A DNA stretch of 48,946 nt from Solirubrobacterales bacterium. Lineage in GTDB: Bacteria; Actinomycetota; Thermoleophilia; Solirubrobacterales; 70-9. The notes beneath the pieces were generated by a model. That model did not search any database. It was given only the letters and a program-made list of their open reading frames with translations, and had not been told where the DNA came from. The position numbers and the translations under genes were made by a program. This document shows positions 18,596 to 25,707 of the stretch, one piece after another (position 1 is the stretch's first letter; each line of letters opens with the position of its first letter). The stretch covers positions 1-48,946 of the forward strand of contig JACDGU010000003.1 of the NCBI GenBank assembly GCA_013821475.1. Direction: 5' to 3'.

Positions 18596-18715
18596 GAGGA
18601 GGGGGCGGGGTACCCCTCCGAACGTTTTGCGCCGCTGGCCCAAAAGCCACCTCGGACGGCCCCCATGCGATCCAGCCAGTCAGGCGAGTGAGGAGGGGTA
18701 CCCCGCCCCCTCCTC
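18596..18715. terminator. Long bidirectional inverted repeat between convergent tgt and STPK genes
   Basis: Exact 24-bp arms, 18596-18619 and 18692-18715, flank a 72-nt loop. Each arm has an inner GGGGTACCCC palindrome. The right part can also fold alone (CAGGCG plus AGGAGGGG at 18681-18698 against 18707-18720), giving a competing hairpin. It fills the 146-nt gap between two convergent genes, so a bidirectional terminator or transcript stabiliser is the simplest reading. There is no U-tract. Confidence 0.65.
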
Positions 18716-18723
18716 GCCTGCGC

Positions 18724-19959
18724 CTATTCGGAGTTCTTCTGAACCAAGCCCTTCAGTTCTTCGACGACCTTGTCCACCGTTTCGCCGGCGACCTTGCTGA
18801 CGTGGACGCCCGCCGCCTTGTCGGTGGTGATGATCACGGCGGTGGCGACGGCGCCGGCGACCAGCACCAGGGCAATCAGGGCGAGGACGAAGCGGACGAA
18901 GCGTGAGAAGCCGCCACGCTTCTTCGTCGACTTGTCCGCGCGCGGGACGGGCGCGACGGGCGGGGGAGGGGCGACCCGGGGCTGGGGGCGCCGGGTCGGC
19001 GAGTCGGCCGGGCGGTACTCGGTCCGGGCGGTGCCGCGATCGAGGTGGCGGGTGGCGGCGGTGTCGCTGTCGAGGTAGCGGGTCGGCGTCCCCTCGCCGT
19101 CCTCGGGCAGGGTGACGTCCTCGCCTTCGAGGCCCAGGTGCAGCCCGCTGGCGAGCTCGTCGGCGCTGGCGTAGCGCCGGTTCGGGTCGCCCTCGAGCGC
19201 CCGCAGCACGGCCGAGCCGAGCGGGGTCGGGACGTCTTCGTTGTAGGTGCTCGGCGGCAGCGGCGTCTCGTTCTGCTGGCGCACCGCCAGCTCCGCCAGC
19301 GAGGAGCCCTCGTAGGGCAGCCGGCCGGTGAGGAACTGGTAGAGGACGACGCCGAGCGCGTAGACGTCGGTGGCCGGAGTCGCCTCCTCGCCGCGGACCT
19401 GCTCGGGGGCGAGATAGGCGGCGGTGCCGACGACCGAGCCGACCTGAGTGATCCGCGTCTGCTCGATCGCCCGGGCGATGCCGAAGTCGGTCAGCTTGAT
19501 GGTGAGCTGGGCGCCGCCGCCGACCGGGCCGCCGGTGACCATCAGGTTGCCGGGCTTGACGTCGCGGTGGATGATCCCGCGGCGGTGAGCGTAGTCGAGC
19601 CCGGCGCAGGCCTGGATCCCGATCTCGGCGGCGGTCTCGGCCTCGACCGGACCGCTGCGCTGCAGGATCTGGGCGCCGGAGCGGCCCTGGACGTACTCCA
19701 TGACGATGTAGTGGCGGCCGTCGTCGACGCCGGTGTCGTAGACCTGGACGATGTTCGGGTGGATCAGCTTCGCCACCGCGAGCGCCTCGCGGCGGAAGCG
19801 GGCGACGAAGCGCTCGTCGTCGGAGAGGTGCTCGGCGAGGATCTTCACCGCGACCGTGCGCTCGAGGATCTTGTCGGTCGCCTTGTAGACGTTCGACATC
19901 CCGCCCGAGCCCAGTCGCTCGGCGGTTTCGTAGCGGCCCGAGAGGGTTCCGGCCTCCAT
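18724..19959 (-). CDS. Membrane-anchored Ser/Thr protein kinase (PknB-like, no PASTA domains)
   Basis: 411 residues. Residues 1-270 are a Hanks kinase: GSGGMSNVYKA, VAVKIL, HRDVKPGNLM, DFGIAR, and GTAAYLAPEQVRG for the activation segment. A Thr/Arg-rich linker (~280-345) leads to one transmembrane helix (VRFVLALIALVLVAGAVATAVII) and a short ~35-residue outside tail (VSKVAGETVDKVVEELKGLV). PknB kinases usually carry PASTA repeats; these are missing. The gene overlaps the upstream lipoprotein gene by one base (TGATG), suggesting that the lipoprotein supplies the sensor. The tail uses only GAA for Glu. Confidence 0.93.
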   Translation of the reverse strand: MEAGTLSGRYETAERLGSGGMSNVYKATDKILERTVAVKILAEHLSDDERFVARFRREALAVAKLIHPNIVQVYDTGVDDGRHYIVMEYVQGRSGAQILQRSGPVEAETAAEIGIQACAGLDYAHRRGIIHRDVKPGNLMVTGGPVGGGAQLTIKLTDFGIARAIEQTRITQVGSVVGTAAYLAPEQVRGEEATPATDVYALGVVLYQFLTGRLPYEGSSLAELAVRQQNETPLPPSTYNEDVPTPLGSAVLRALEGDPNRRYASADELASGLHLGLEGEDVTLPEDGEGTPTRYLDSDTAATRHLDRGTARTEYRPADSPTRRPQPRVAPPPPVAPVPRADKSTKKRGGFSRFVRFVLALIALVLVAGAVATAVIITTDKAAGVHVSKVAGETVDKVVEELKGLVQKNSE

Positions 19960-20522
19960 CAGCTTTCTCCCGCCGGGGCACCAGGGCCGACTCCGCCCGA
20001 TCCCGTTTCGCCGCCCGGTTCGGTCGGCGGAATTTCTTCTTCTTTTTCTTCTGCAGGCGGTTCGGGCGTCTTCACCGGCGGTTCCTTTTCTTCCTTCGAC
20101 TGTTCCTTTTCTTCAGCCTTCTCAGCCTTTTCGGCGGCCTTTTCTTCAGTCTTTTCGGACTTCTCCGTTGCCTTCTGTTCGGCTTCGAATTCCTCTTCTT
20201 CTTCGGCTTCCCGGGCTTCTTCGGCTTCGGCTTCGGAGTCTTCTTCGCAGCTGGTGACGACTTCGTTCAGCCGCGCCGCGCCTTCGCCCAGCGCCTGCTT
20301 CAGCTTCTTGTCGACCCCGTTCAGCCCGTCGACCTGTTCGCTGACCGCGCTCGCCGCGTTCTCGGCGCCGATGCATTCGCCTTCGGCGGCCAGCCGGCGG
20401 ACTTCTTCGAGGTTGGCCGTGATCTGGCTCGCGGTCGCGCCCGGGAGCAGCTTGGCGTTGTCGCTGCTGCCGCAGGCGGCCAGCGCCGTCGCGCAGGCGA
20501 CGGCGAGGAAGAGGGCAAGCAT
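19959..20522 (-). CDS. Lipoprotein with Glu/Lys-rich coiled-coil region, coupled to the kinase
   Basis: 187 residues from the first ATG. The lipobox LAAC is at residues ~14-17, then a compact domain (residues ~25-95, LLPGATASQITANLEEVRRL ... SCEEDSE) with a Cys pair, then ~70 residues of Glu/Lys/Ala low complexity ending Pro/Gly-rich. The family is not recognised. From ATG 20522 the signal peptide has no basic residue. In-frame upstream codons give GRLSAS before that ATG, and an ATC at 20543 lies 6 nt after TAGACT (20555-20550), so a non-standard leaderless start is possible. The stop overlaps the kinase ATG. Confidence 0.72.
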   Translation of the reverse strand: MLALFLAVACATALAACGSSDNAKLLPGATASQITANLEEVRRLAAEGECIGAENAASAVSEQVDGLNGVDKKLKQALGEGAARLNEVVTSCEEDSEAEAEEAREAEEEEEFEAEQKATEKSEKTEEKAAEKAEKAEEKEQSKEEKEPPVKTPEPPAEEKEEEIPPTEPGGETGSGGVGPGAPAGES

Positions 20523-20595
20523 GGATGCGCTCAGACGGCCGATGATTCGAGTCTAGACAACGGCCCGCGGGCCGGATTTGCCCTGCATTTCGGCA

Positions 20596-21339
20596 TCAGC
20601 GGCCGACCTGGAGGCGTTCGGCGAGCGAGGCCGGCAGGCCGGCGGCGAGAATCGATCCGGCGGCGGCGGCGACGTCGTAGGGGACCCGGTGAAAGCGCGC
20701 CGTCCACTCCTCCAGGTCTAGCTCCAGCCAGCCGGCGCGGGGATCGCCGTCGCGCGGCTGGCCGACGCTGCCGGGATTGATCAGCCAGCCGCCGTCGTCG
20801 ATGTCGAGCAGCGCCCCGTCGCCGGCCTGGGCCCCGTGCGCGTAGCCGCGGCGAGGCCCACCTTCGGGCCTGGTGAAGAAGAGCGAGATGTGCGAGTGGC
20901 CGATCAGGCTGATTCGCTCGACGGCGGCGTCGAGCCCGGCTTCGGCCTGGTCGATCGAGAGCACGTACTCCCAGATCGGGTCACGCGGGGAGGCGTGGAA
21001 GAGCCCGATGCCGGCGTAGTCCATCGCCGGCACCAGGCCCCGCAGGAACTCGAGGGTCTCGGCGCTCGCCTCCCTGGCGGTCCAGCCGGCGGCCTCCCTG
21101 GCGGTCTCCGAGAAGGCGGAGACGTCGAGCTCGCCGAGCACCGCGAGGTCGTGGTTGCCGATCAGGCAGACGTCGCAGCGTTGCCGGATCAGGGTCGTGC
21201 AGGCGTCGGGATCGGCGCCGTAGCCGACCACGTCGCCGAGGCACCAGAGCTGCTCGACGCCCGCCGAGTCGACGGCCCCGAGGACGGTCTCGAGGGCGGG
21301 CAGGTTGGAGTGGACATCGCTGAGGACGGCTACACGCAA
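20596..21339 (-). CDS. Calcineurin-like metallophosphoesterase (YfcE/diadenosine-tetraphosphatase type)
   Basis: 247 residues. LRVAVLSDVHSNLPALETVL gives the D-x-H site, LWCLGDVVGYGADP the GDxVxxG site, CLIGNHDLAVLG the GNHD site, and LIGHSHISLFF the GHxH site, so both metal positions are complete. WLINPGSVGQPRDGDPRAGW is the standard phosphate loop. The enzyme is cytosolic; the substrate is unknown. The TTG at 21339 is chosen because TACGCT lies 6 nt upstream and conservation begins there. It is divergent from argS across 45 nt. Confidence 0.9.
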   Translation of the reverse strand: MRVAVLSDVHSNLPALETVLGAVDSAGVEQLWCLGDVVGYGADPDACTTLIRQRCDVCLIGNHDLAVLGELDVSAFSETAREAAGWTAREASAETLEFLRGLVPAMDYAGIGLFHASPRDPIWEYVLSIDQAEAGLDAAVERISLIGHSHISLFFTRPEGGPRRGYAHGAQAGDGALLDIDDGGWLINPGSVGQPRDGDPRAGWLELDLEEWTARFHRVPYDVAAAAGSILAAGLPASLAERLQVGR

Positions 21340-21345
21340 GCGGGC

Positions 21346-21351
21346 AGCGTA
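21346..21351 (-). promoter_or_regulatory. -10 element (TACGCT) for the phosphoesterase
   Basis: On the minus strand TACGCT ends 6 nt before the TTG start at 21339 and decides this start. The argS -10 (TACGAT) lies on the other strand 21 nt away. Confidence 0.4.
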
Positions 21352-21372
21352 CCCCGCGCCAGCCCCGGTCCA

Positions 21373-21378
21373 TACGAT
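21373..21378 (+). promoter_or_regulatory. -10 element (TACGAT) for argS
   Basis: It lies 6 nt before the GTG start at 21385 with no Shine-Dalgarno, so argS appears leaderless. Confidence 0.45.
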
Positions 21379-21384
21379 TGACCT

Positions 21385-23028
21385 GTGACCGCCACCGATT
21401 CGATCAGCGAGCTCCGCGGCGCCGTCGAGGAGGCCGCCCGGGCCCTGCGCGACGGCGAGCGGACCGAGCCCCCGCCCACGCTCGACCGGCCGCCGAAGCC
21501 GGAGCTCGGCGACTACAGCTCCAACGCGGCGATGCTGCTCGCCGGCCCGCTCGGCGACAATCCGCGCGCCGTTGCCGAGCGCCTGCGGGCCGAGCTCGAG
21601 GGCAGCCTCGGCGACGGCGGCGACATCGACCGGATCGAGGTCGCCGGTCCTGGCTTCGTCAACCTCTTCCTCTCCGACGCCTGGTACCGGCGCGCGCTGG
21701 CCGCGCTGGCCGGTTCGGGGGATGCGCTTGCCGCCGTGGCCACCGACGCGCCCGAGCGGGTCCTGGTCGAGGGTCCCTCCGCCAATCCAACCGGGCCGCT
21801 GCACGTCGGCGGCGGCCGCCTCGCCGCCTACGGCGACGCCGTCGTCAGGCTGCTGGAGGCGGTCGGCCACGAGGTCGAGCGCGAGTACTACGTCAACGAC
21901 GCCGGTGCCCAGGTCGGCACCTTCGCCGACTCGATCGGCGCCCGGATGAAGGGCGAGGGGCCGCCCGAGAACGGCTACGGCGGTGAGTACGTGAGCGAGC
22001 TGGCGGAGCGGATCGCCGCCGAGGGAATCGGCCCCGAGGACCGCGAGGCGCTCGGCCTGCGCGGGATCGAGCTGATGCTCGAGGGGGTGCGGGAGACGCT
22101 CGGGCGCTTCGGCGTCGGCATCGACACCTTCGCCTCCGAGCGGGCGATCTACGCCCGCGGCGAGGTCGAGTCGGCGCTCGCCAGGCTCGACGCCGGCGGC
22201 CACACCTACCGCAGCGACGACGCCCTCTGGCTACGCACGACCAGCTTCGGCGACGACAAGGACCGGGTCCTGATCAAGTCCGACGGCGAGCCGACCTACC
22301 TGACCGCCGACGTCGCCTACCACTGGGACAAGCTGCAGCGCGGGTTCGACCGCCTGATCGACGTCCTCGGCGCCGACCACCACGGCTACGTCGGCCGGAT
22401 CCGGGCGGCGATCGCCGCCCTCGGCGGCGACCCCGACGCCTTCGAGGCGCAGATCATGAACCTGGTCCACGTCGTCGAAGGCGGGGAACGGGTGCAGATG
22501 TCCAAGCGCAGCGGCGACTTCGTCTCGCTCGACGACCTGCTCGACGACATCGGCGTCGACGCCACCCGCTGGTTCATGCTCTGGCGCAGCCACGAGACGA
22601 CCGTCGACCTCGACCTCGAGCTGGCCCGCAGCCAGTCGAGCGACAACCCCGTCTATTACGTGCAGTATGCGCACGCCCGGATCGCCAGCATCCTGCGCAA
22701 AGCGGAGGGGTCCGCCGCCGGTGCCGCCGGGGGGGACGGCGGCGATCGCATCGTGCCGCTGGAGCCGGGCGAGAAGGCGCTGATCAAGCGCCTGCTGCAG
22801 TTCCCCGACGAAGTTCGCGAGTCGGCCGCGCGCCGCGCCCCGCACCGGATCTGCGCCTACTCGACCGCGGTCGCCGCCGACTTCCACTCCTTCTACCGCG
22901 ACTGCCAGGTGGTCGGCGCCGAGGGCGAGGGCGTTGAGCGCTCGCGGCTGGCGCTCTGCCGGGCGGCCAAGCGGACGATCGCCGAAGCCCTCGGCCTGCT
23001 CGGGATCTCGGCCCCCGAGCGGATGTGA
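21385..23028 (+). CDS. argS: Arginyl-tRNA synthetase
   Basis: 547 residues, class I. The N-terminal Add-1 domain (residues 1-100) recognises the tRNA D-loop. EGPSANPTGPLHVGGGRLAA carries the HIGH-equivalent HVGG, and VQMSKRSGDFVSLDDL the KMSKS-equivalent. The anticodon-binding domain holds NPVYYVQYAHARIASI near the C-terminus and ends with the usual ...LGISAPERM. GTG start, leaderless. Its stop overlaps the next gene (TGATG). Confidence 0.97.
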   Translation: MTATDSISELRGAVEEAARALRDGERTEPPPTLDRPPKPELGDYSSNAAMLLAGPLGDNPRAVAERLRAELEGSLGDGGDIDRIEVAGPGFVNLFLSDAWYRRALAALAGSGDALAAVATDAPERVLVEGPSANPTGPLHVGGGRLAAYGDAVVRLLEAVGHEVEREYYVNDAGAQVGTFADSIGARMKGEGPPENGYGGEYVSELAERIAAEGIGPEDREALGLRGIELMLEGVRETLGRFGVGIDTFASERAIYARGEVESALARLDAGGHTYRSDDALWLRTTSFGDDKDRVLIKSDGEPTYLTADVAYHWDKLQRGFDRLIDVLGADHHGYVGRIRAAIAALGGDPDAFEAQIMNLVHVVEGGERVQMSKRSGDFVSLDDLLDDIGVDATRWFMLWRSHETTVDLDLELARSQSSDNPVYYVQYAHARIASILRKAEGSAAGAAGGDGGDRIVPLEPGEKALIKRLLQFPDEVRESAARRAPHRICAYSTAVAADFHSFYRDCQVVGAEGEGVERSRLALCRAAKRTIAEALGLLGISAPERM

Positions 23029-23705
23029 TGCGGGGCGGGCGCGCCAAGCTGCCCGTCCTCGCCGGCATCTCCGGTCCGGTTCCCGGCGAGGGCCGGCCCT
23101 GGGCGCTGCGTCGGGAGGACTTTGAGCAGCTCGTCGTGCTCGGCGACCGGCTCGTCGGGCACAGCGCCGTACTGGTCACCGGCTGGGGGGGCCATGGACG
23201 CGACCTCGCGATCGCGGTCGCTGCGACCGCCTGCTCGGCGGGACGCCGAACCGTCCTGCTCGAGTGCGACCTGGCGCGCCCGCGGCTGGCTGCCGACCTC
23301 GGCCTCCCGCAGTCGCCGGGCCTGCACGAGTACCTGCGCTGGGAGGCGACGCCGGCCGAGGTCCTGCAGCCGCTGAGCCTCGCCGGCTCGGCCGCGTCCG
23401 GGGCCTCCGAGCCGTTGGTCTGCATCACGGCCGGTCGCCAGGGCGCCGATCCGGTCACCCTGTTCGGGCTCGGCAGCTTCAGCCACATGACCGCGAAGCT
23501 GCGCGGCGCCTATGAGCTGGTCGTGCTCAGCGGCCCCGATCTCGGCACTGAACCGGCCTCGCTGGAAGCGGTCGCGCCGCACGCGGACTGCGTGCTGGCG
23601 GCGATCTCATCGGCGCAGAGGGGCGGTAGCGACGGGCGCGCGGTGAGGAACGCGCTCTCCGCCCTGCCGATGGCTGCACTGGGCACCGTCGTCGTCGGCG
23701 AGTAG
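23028..23705 (+). CDS. ParA/BY-kinase-like P-loop protein with a degenerate Walker A
   Basis: 225 residues. The layout follows CpsD/MinD-type ATPases: HSAVLVTGWGGHGRDLAIAVA stands where Walker A should be, then RRTVLLECDLARPRLAADLG (Walker A' with its Asp), GLHEYLRWEATPAEVL, and YELVVLSGPDLGT (Walker B). The invariant Lys-Ser/Thr of Walker A is replaced by Gly-Arg-Asp, so ATP hydrolysis is doubtful. It has no membrane helix or Tyr cluster. It is coupled to argS by TGATG (an alternative GTG at 23025 adds one residue). A scaffold or regulatory pseudo-ATPase is my guess. Confidence 0.7.
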   Translation: MRGGRAKLPVLAGISGPVPGEGRPWALRREDFEQLVVLGDRLVGHSAVLVTGWGGHGRDLAIAVAATACSAGRRTVLLECDLARPRLAADLGLPQSPGLHEYLRWEATPAEVLQPLSLAGSAASGASEPLVCITAGRQGADPVTLFGLGSFSHMTAKLRGAYELVVLSGPDLGTEPASLEAVAPHADCVLAAISSAQRGGSDGRAVRNALSALPMAALGTVVVGE

Positions 23706-23722
23706 TCGCTTCGAGTCCCTCC

Positions 23723-24199
23723 CTAGAGGTCGTAGCGGGCGAGGTCGGCGTCGAGCCGCTCGGAGTCCTCGGCGCTCGGCCCGGCGGGAGCCGAGTCGTC
23801 GGGATCCGCGTCGCCGCCGGCCCGCCGCCATTTCGCCACGCCGCAGGCAAGCGCGATCACGGCGATTACGAAGGCGACGATCGGGACCAGGTAGGCGGAG
23901 AGGCTGAAGCCCGAGCCCTGCGGCAGCGCCAGCACCGCGTCGCCGTACTCGGCGACCAGCGCGTCCTTGATTTCGCCCTTGCTCTTGCCGGCCCGGACGA
24001 GGCGTTCGACGAAGACTTTCTCGCGCTGGGCCTGCGGCGATTCGGCCAGCTCGAGCAGGGTGCCGCAGACCGGGCACATCACTTCCGACTCGATCTCGGT
24101 CAGCGAGGTCTGCGGCGTCGCCGCGCTGGCCCCGCCCAGCGGCACCGCGACGAGCAACGCCACGGCCAGCACGGCGACGCTTGCCGCGCGCCTCCTCAC
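23723..24199 (-). CDS. ccmH: Cytochrome c maturation protein CcmH/NrfF-like
   Basis: 158 residues. A signal peptide (SVAVLAVALLVAVPLGGASA) is followed by EVMCPVCGTLLELAESPQA, the CxxC heme-ligation motif of CcmH, then LVRAGKSKGEIKDALVAEYGDAVLA and a C-terminal transmembrane helix (AYLVPIVAFVIAVIALACG) with a charged tail. It reduces apocytochrome thiols for heme attachment. The GTG start at 24199 overlaps the stop of the ccmG-like gene by 4 nt (GTGA), so the two are co-translated. Confidence 0.9.
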   Translation of the reverse strand: MRRRAASVAVLAVALLVAVPLGGASAATPQTSLTEIESEVMCPVCGTLLELAESPQAQREKVFVERLVRAGKSKGEIKDALVAEYGDAVLALPQGSGFSLSAYLVPIVAFVIAVIALACGVAKWRRAGGDADPDDSAPAGPSAEDSERLDADLARYDL

Positions 24200-24720
24200 G
24201 AGCGAGTGTCGGGGAGGTACGGTGCCACCGCTTCGCGCAGGTACTGGCCGTCGACCGGCCCGCGCAGCAGCCAGCGCAGCTTCCCCTGTGGGTCGATCAG
24301 GAAGTTCTCCGGGACCCCGGTGGTGCCGAAGTCGTGGGCGGTGTCGCCGTTGCCGTCGCGCAGCTGCGGGTAGCGGAGCCCGTACTTCTCGACGAAGTCC
24401 TTGCCATCGCCGCTGAGGTCGCGGGTGTCGATCCCGAGCACGGTGAAGTCCCGGCCGCCGTGCTGGTGCTGGAAGCGCTCGAGGGCGGGCGCCTCCTGCC
24501 GGCAGGGGACACACCACGAGGCCCAGAAGTTGACCAGTACCCAGCGCCCCCGGTAGGCAGCCAGCGAGCCTTCGCCGCCGCCACCGAGGTCCGGCATCGT
24601 CGGTGCCGGGGCGACTTCCCCGAGCGAGACGCCGGAGGAGCCCTTGCTGAGCAGGCCGTAGGTGAGCAGGCCGACGGCGGCCAGCACGGCAAGGACGGCA
24701 ATCGAGGAACGGATGCTCAT
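24196..24720 (-). CDS. TlpA/CcmG-like membrane thiol-disulfide oxidoreductase
   Basis: 174 residues. An N-terminal anchor helix (SSIAVLAVLAAVGLLTYGLL) precedes a thioredoxin fold with active site NFWASWCVPCRQEAPALERF and cis-Pro in GTTGVPENFLIDPQGKL, the last being typical of CcmG/DsbE/ResA. It keeps apocytochrome c cysteines reduced outside the membrane. It is encoded just before ccmH, as in many ccm loci. TAACCT lies 11 nt before the ATG with no strong ribosome site. Confidence 0.9.
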   Translation of the reverse strand: MSIRSSIAVLAVLAAVGLLTYGLLSKGSSGVSLGEVAPAPTMPDLGGGGEGSLAAYRGRWVLVNFWASWCVPCRQEAPALERFQHQHGGRDFTVLGIDTRDLSGDGKDFVEKYGLRYPQLRDGNGDTAHDFGTTGVPENFLIDPQGKLRWLLRGPVDGQYLREAVAPYLPDTRS

Positions 24721-24788
24721 CGGCCTGCGGGAGGTTAGATCGCGGAGCCTCCCGGCAACGGCCCGGCGGTCATAGAATCAGCCGCGAC

Positions 24789-24861
24789 GCGGACGTAGCT
24801 CAGTTGGTAGAGCGCAAGCTTCCCAAGCTTGAGGTCGCGGGTTCGAACCCCGTCGTCCGCT
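24789..24861 (+). tRNA. tRNA-Gly (anticodon CCC)
   Basis: A 73-nt cloverleaf. The acceptor GCGGACG pairs with CGTCCGC. D-arm AGCTCAGTTGGTAGAGC. Anticodon stem CAAGC/GCTTG with loop TTCCCAA. T-arm GCGGGTTCGAACCCCGT. The discriminator is T and no CCA is encoded. Confidence 0.97.
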
Positions 24862-24892
24862 TCGGCGGCCGCGCTCGCCCAGCGAGCCGGCG

Positions 24893-25147
24893 CTAGCGGA
24901 GCTCGTCGAGCGAGACGACCTCGAGGTCGAATGGTTCGTCGGCCGCGCGCCGGCGCCGGTAGGGCGAGACGGTGACTCGGTGGACCTCGCCGCAGAGGCA
25001 GGGGACCTCGATCGGTCGCGTGTCGGCGGCTGGGTCGGTGTCGACTTTGAGGCGGCGCAGGACCCCCTCGGTTTTGCAGCCGAAGGAGATCACCCAGCCG
25101 TAGTCCTCGGTCTCCGTTTGTTTTTTCGAGCGGCGCGGTTGCGGCAT
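24893..25147 (-). CDS. Small protein with a CxC-type cysteine cluster, unknown function
   Basis: 84 residues. A basic start (MPQPRRSKKQTETED) leads into GWVISFGCKTEGVLRRLKVD, then IEVPCLCGEVHRVTVSPYRRR and a Phe/Leu-rich end. The three Cys and one His (C...CxC...H) could bind zinc as a minimal ribbon. The even mix of strand-like segments suggests a genuine folded protein. It lies 31 nt past tRNA-Gly and is convergent with it. The start is the last ATG before the conserved part; the frame upstream is antisense to the regulator region and Pro/Arg-rich. Confidence 0.6.
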   Translation of the reverse strand: MPQPRRSKKQTETEDYGWVISFGCKTEGVLRRLKVDTDPAADTRPIEVPCLCGEVHRVTVSPYRRRRAADEPFDLEVVSLDELR

Positions 25148-25229
25148 CCGCCCATCCTCTCGGATTGGGCGTCCGCGATGTCGCCGCGTGGTCCGAAGGT
25201 CTAAACCGGGTCCGGGCCCCCCGGGTGGT

Positions 25230-25646
25230 TCAGGCAGCCTCGTGCAGCGCGGGCTCGAGTGCCGCGAGCGGCGTCTCCGCCGCGTGGCCGTCGCCGTTGG
25301 CGAGGCCATTGCCGTTGGTGGCGGGGGCCTGGGTCTGGAGCCGGTAGAAGTGCTCTGTGGCACCGCGAACCTGGCGCTGCCTGACCAGCACGATCAGGTC
25401 TGCTTTGTGGAGCTCGGTGACGTGGTAGTTGGTATTGCTGAGCGGAATCTGGAGCTCCTGGCTGAGGTCGCTGGGGGAGAGGGTGCGACCGCCGTCGAGC
25501 CCGAGGATTTCGAGGATCGAGACCCGCAGCGGGTGCGCCGTGGCTCGCGCCAGGTGCTCCCAATCCACCGGTATGGACCGCGGTCCGTTTCCAATCGCGC
25601 GGGCGGCGCCATTGCCATTCGCTGAGTGACCGTTGAGAGTGTCCAT
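25230..25646 (-). CDS. Winged-helix (ArsR/HTH_20-like) regulator with Asn-Gly tails
   Basis: 138 residues. Residues ~28-105 form a winged helix: ARATAHPLRVSILEILGLDG, LSPSDLSQELQIPLSNTNYH (recognition helix) and VTELHKADLIVLV..GATEHFYRL (wing). No metal-binding Cys pair is present. Both ends are low-complexity Asn-Gly (SANGNGAARAIGNG and TNGNGLANGDGH), very like the tail of CcmF. TAAAGT (25658-25653) ends 6 nt before the ATG, so the mRNA is leaderless. The gene is divergent from the surface-protein cluster across 61 nt and is the obvious candidate to control it. Confidence 0.82.
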   Translation of the reverse strand: MDTLNGHSANGNGAARAIGNGPRSIPVDWEHLARATAHPLRVSILEILGLDGGRTLSPSDLSQELQIPLSNTNYHVTELHKADLIVLVRQRQVRGATEHFYRLQTQAPATNGNGLANGDGHAAETPLAALEPALHEAA

Positions 25647-25652
25647 GGCACG

Positions 25653-25658
25653 ACTTTA
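25653..25658 (-). promoter_or_regulatory. -10 element (TAAAGT) of the regulator gene
   Basis: It ends 6 nt before the ATG at 25646. Its -35 region would overlap the TGAC-N4-GTCA palindrome at 25670-25681. Confidence 0.4.
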
Positions 25659-25668
25659 CCAAAAAATG

Positions 25669-25698
25669 TTGACGTGGGTCATCGAAATCGGGTATAAG
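25669..25698 (+). promoter_or_regulatory. Promoter of the surface-protein cluster with an overlapping operator candidate
   Basis: TTGACG (25669-25674), an 18-nt spacer and TATAAG (25693-25698) form the best sigma-70-type promoter in the window. The -10 ends 9 nt before the ATG at 25708. The palindrome TGAC-GTGG-GTCA (25670-25681) covers the -35 and also lies in the region expected for the divergent regulator's -35. Confidence 0.65.
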
Positions 25699-25707
25699 TC
25701 CAACGGG

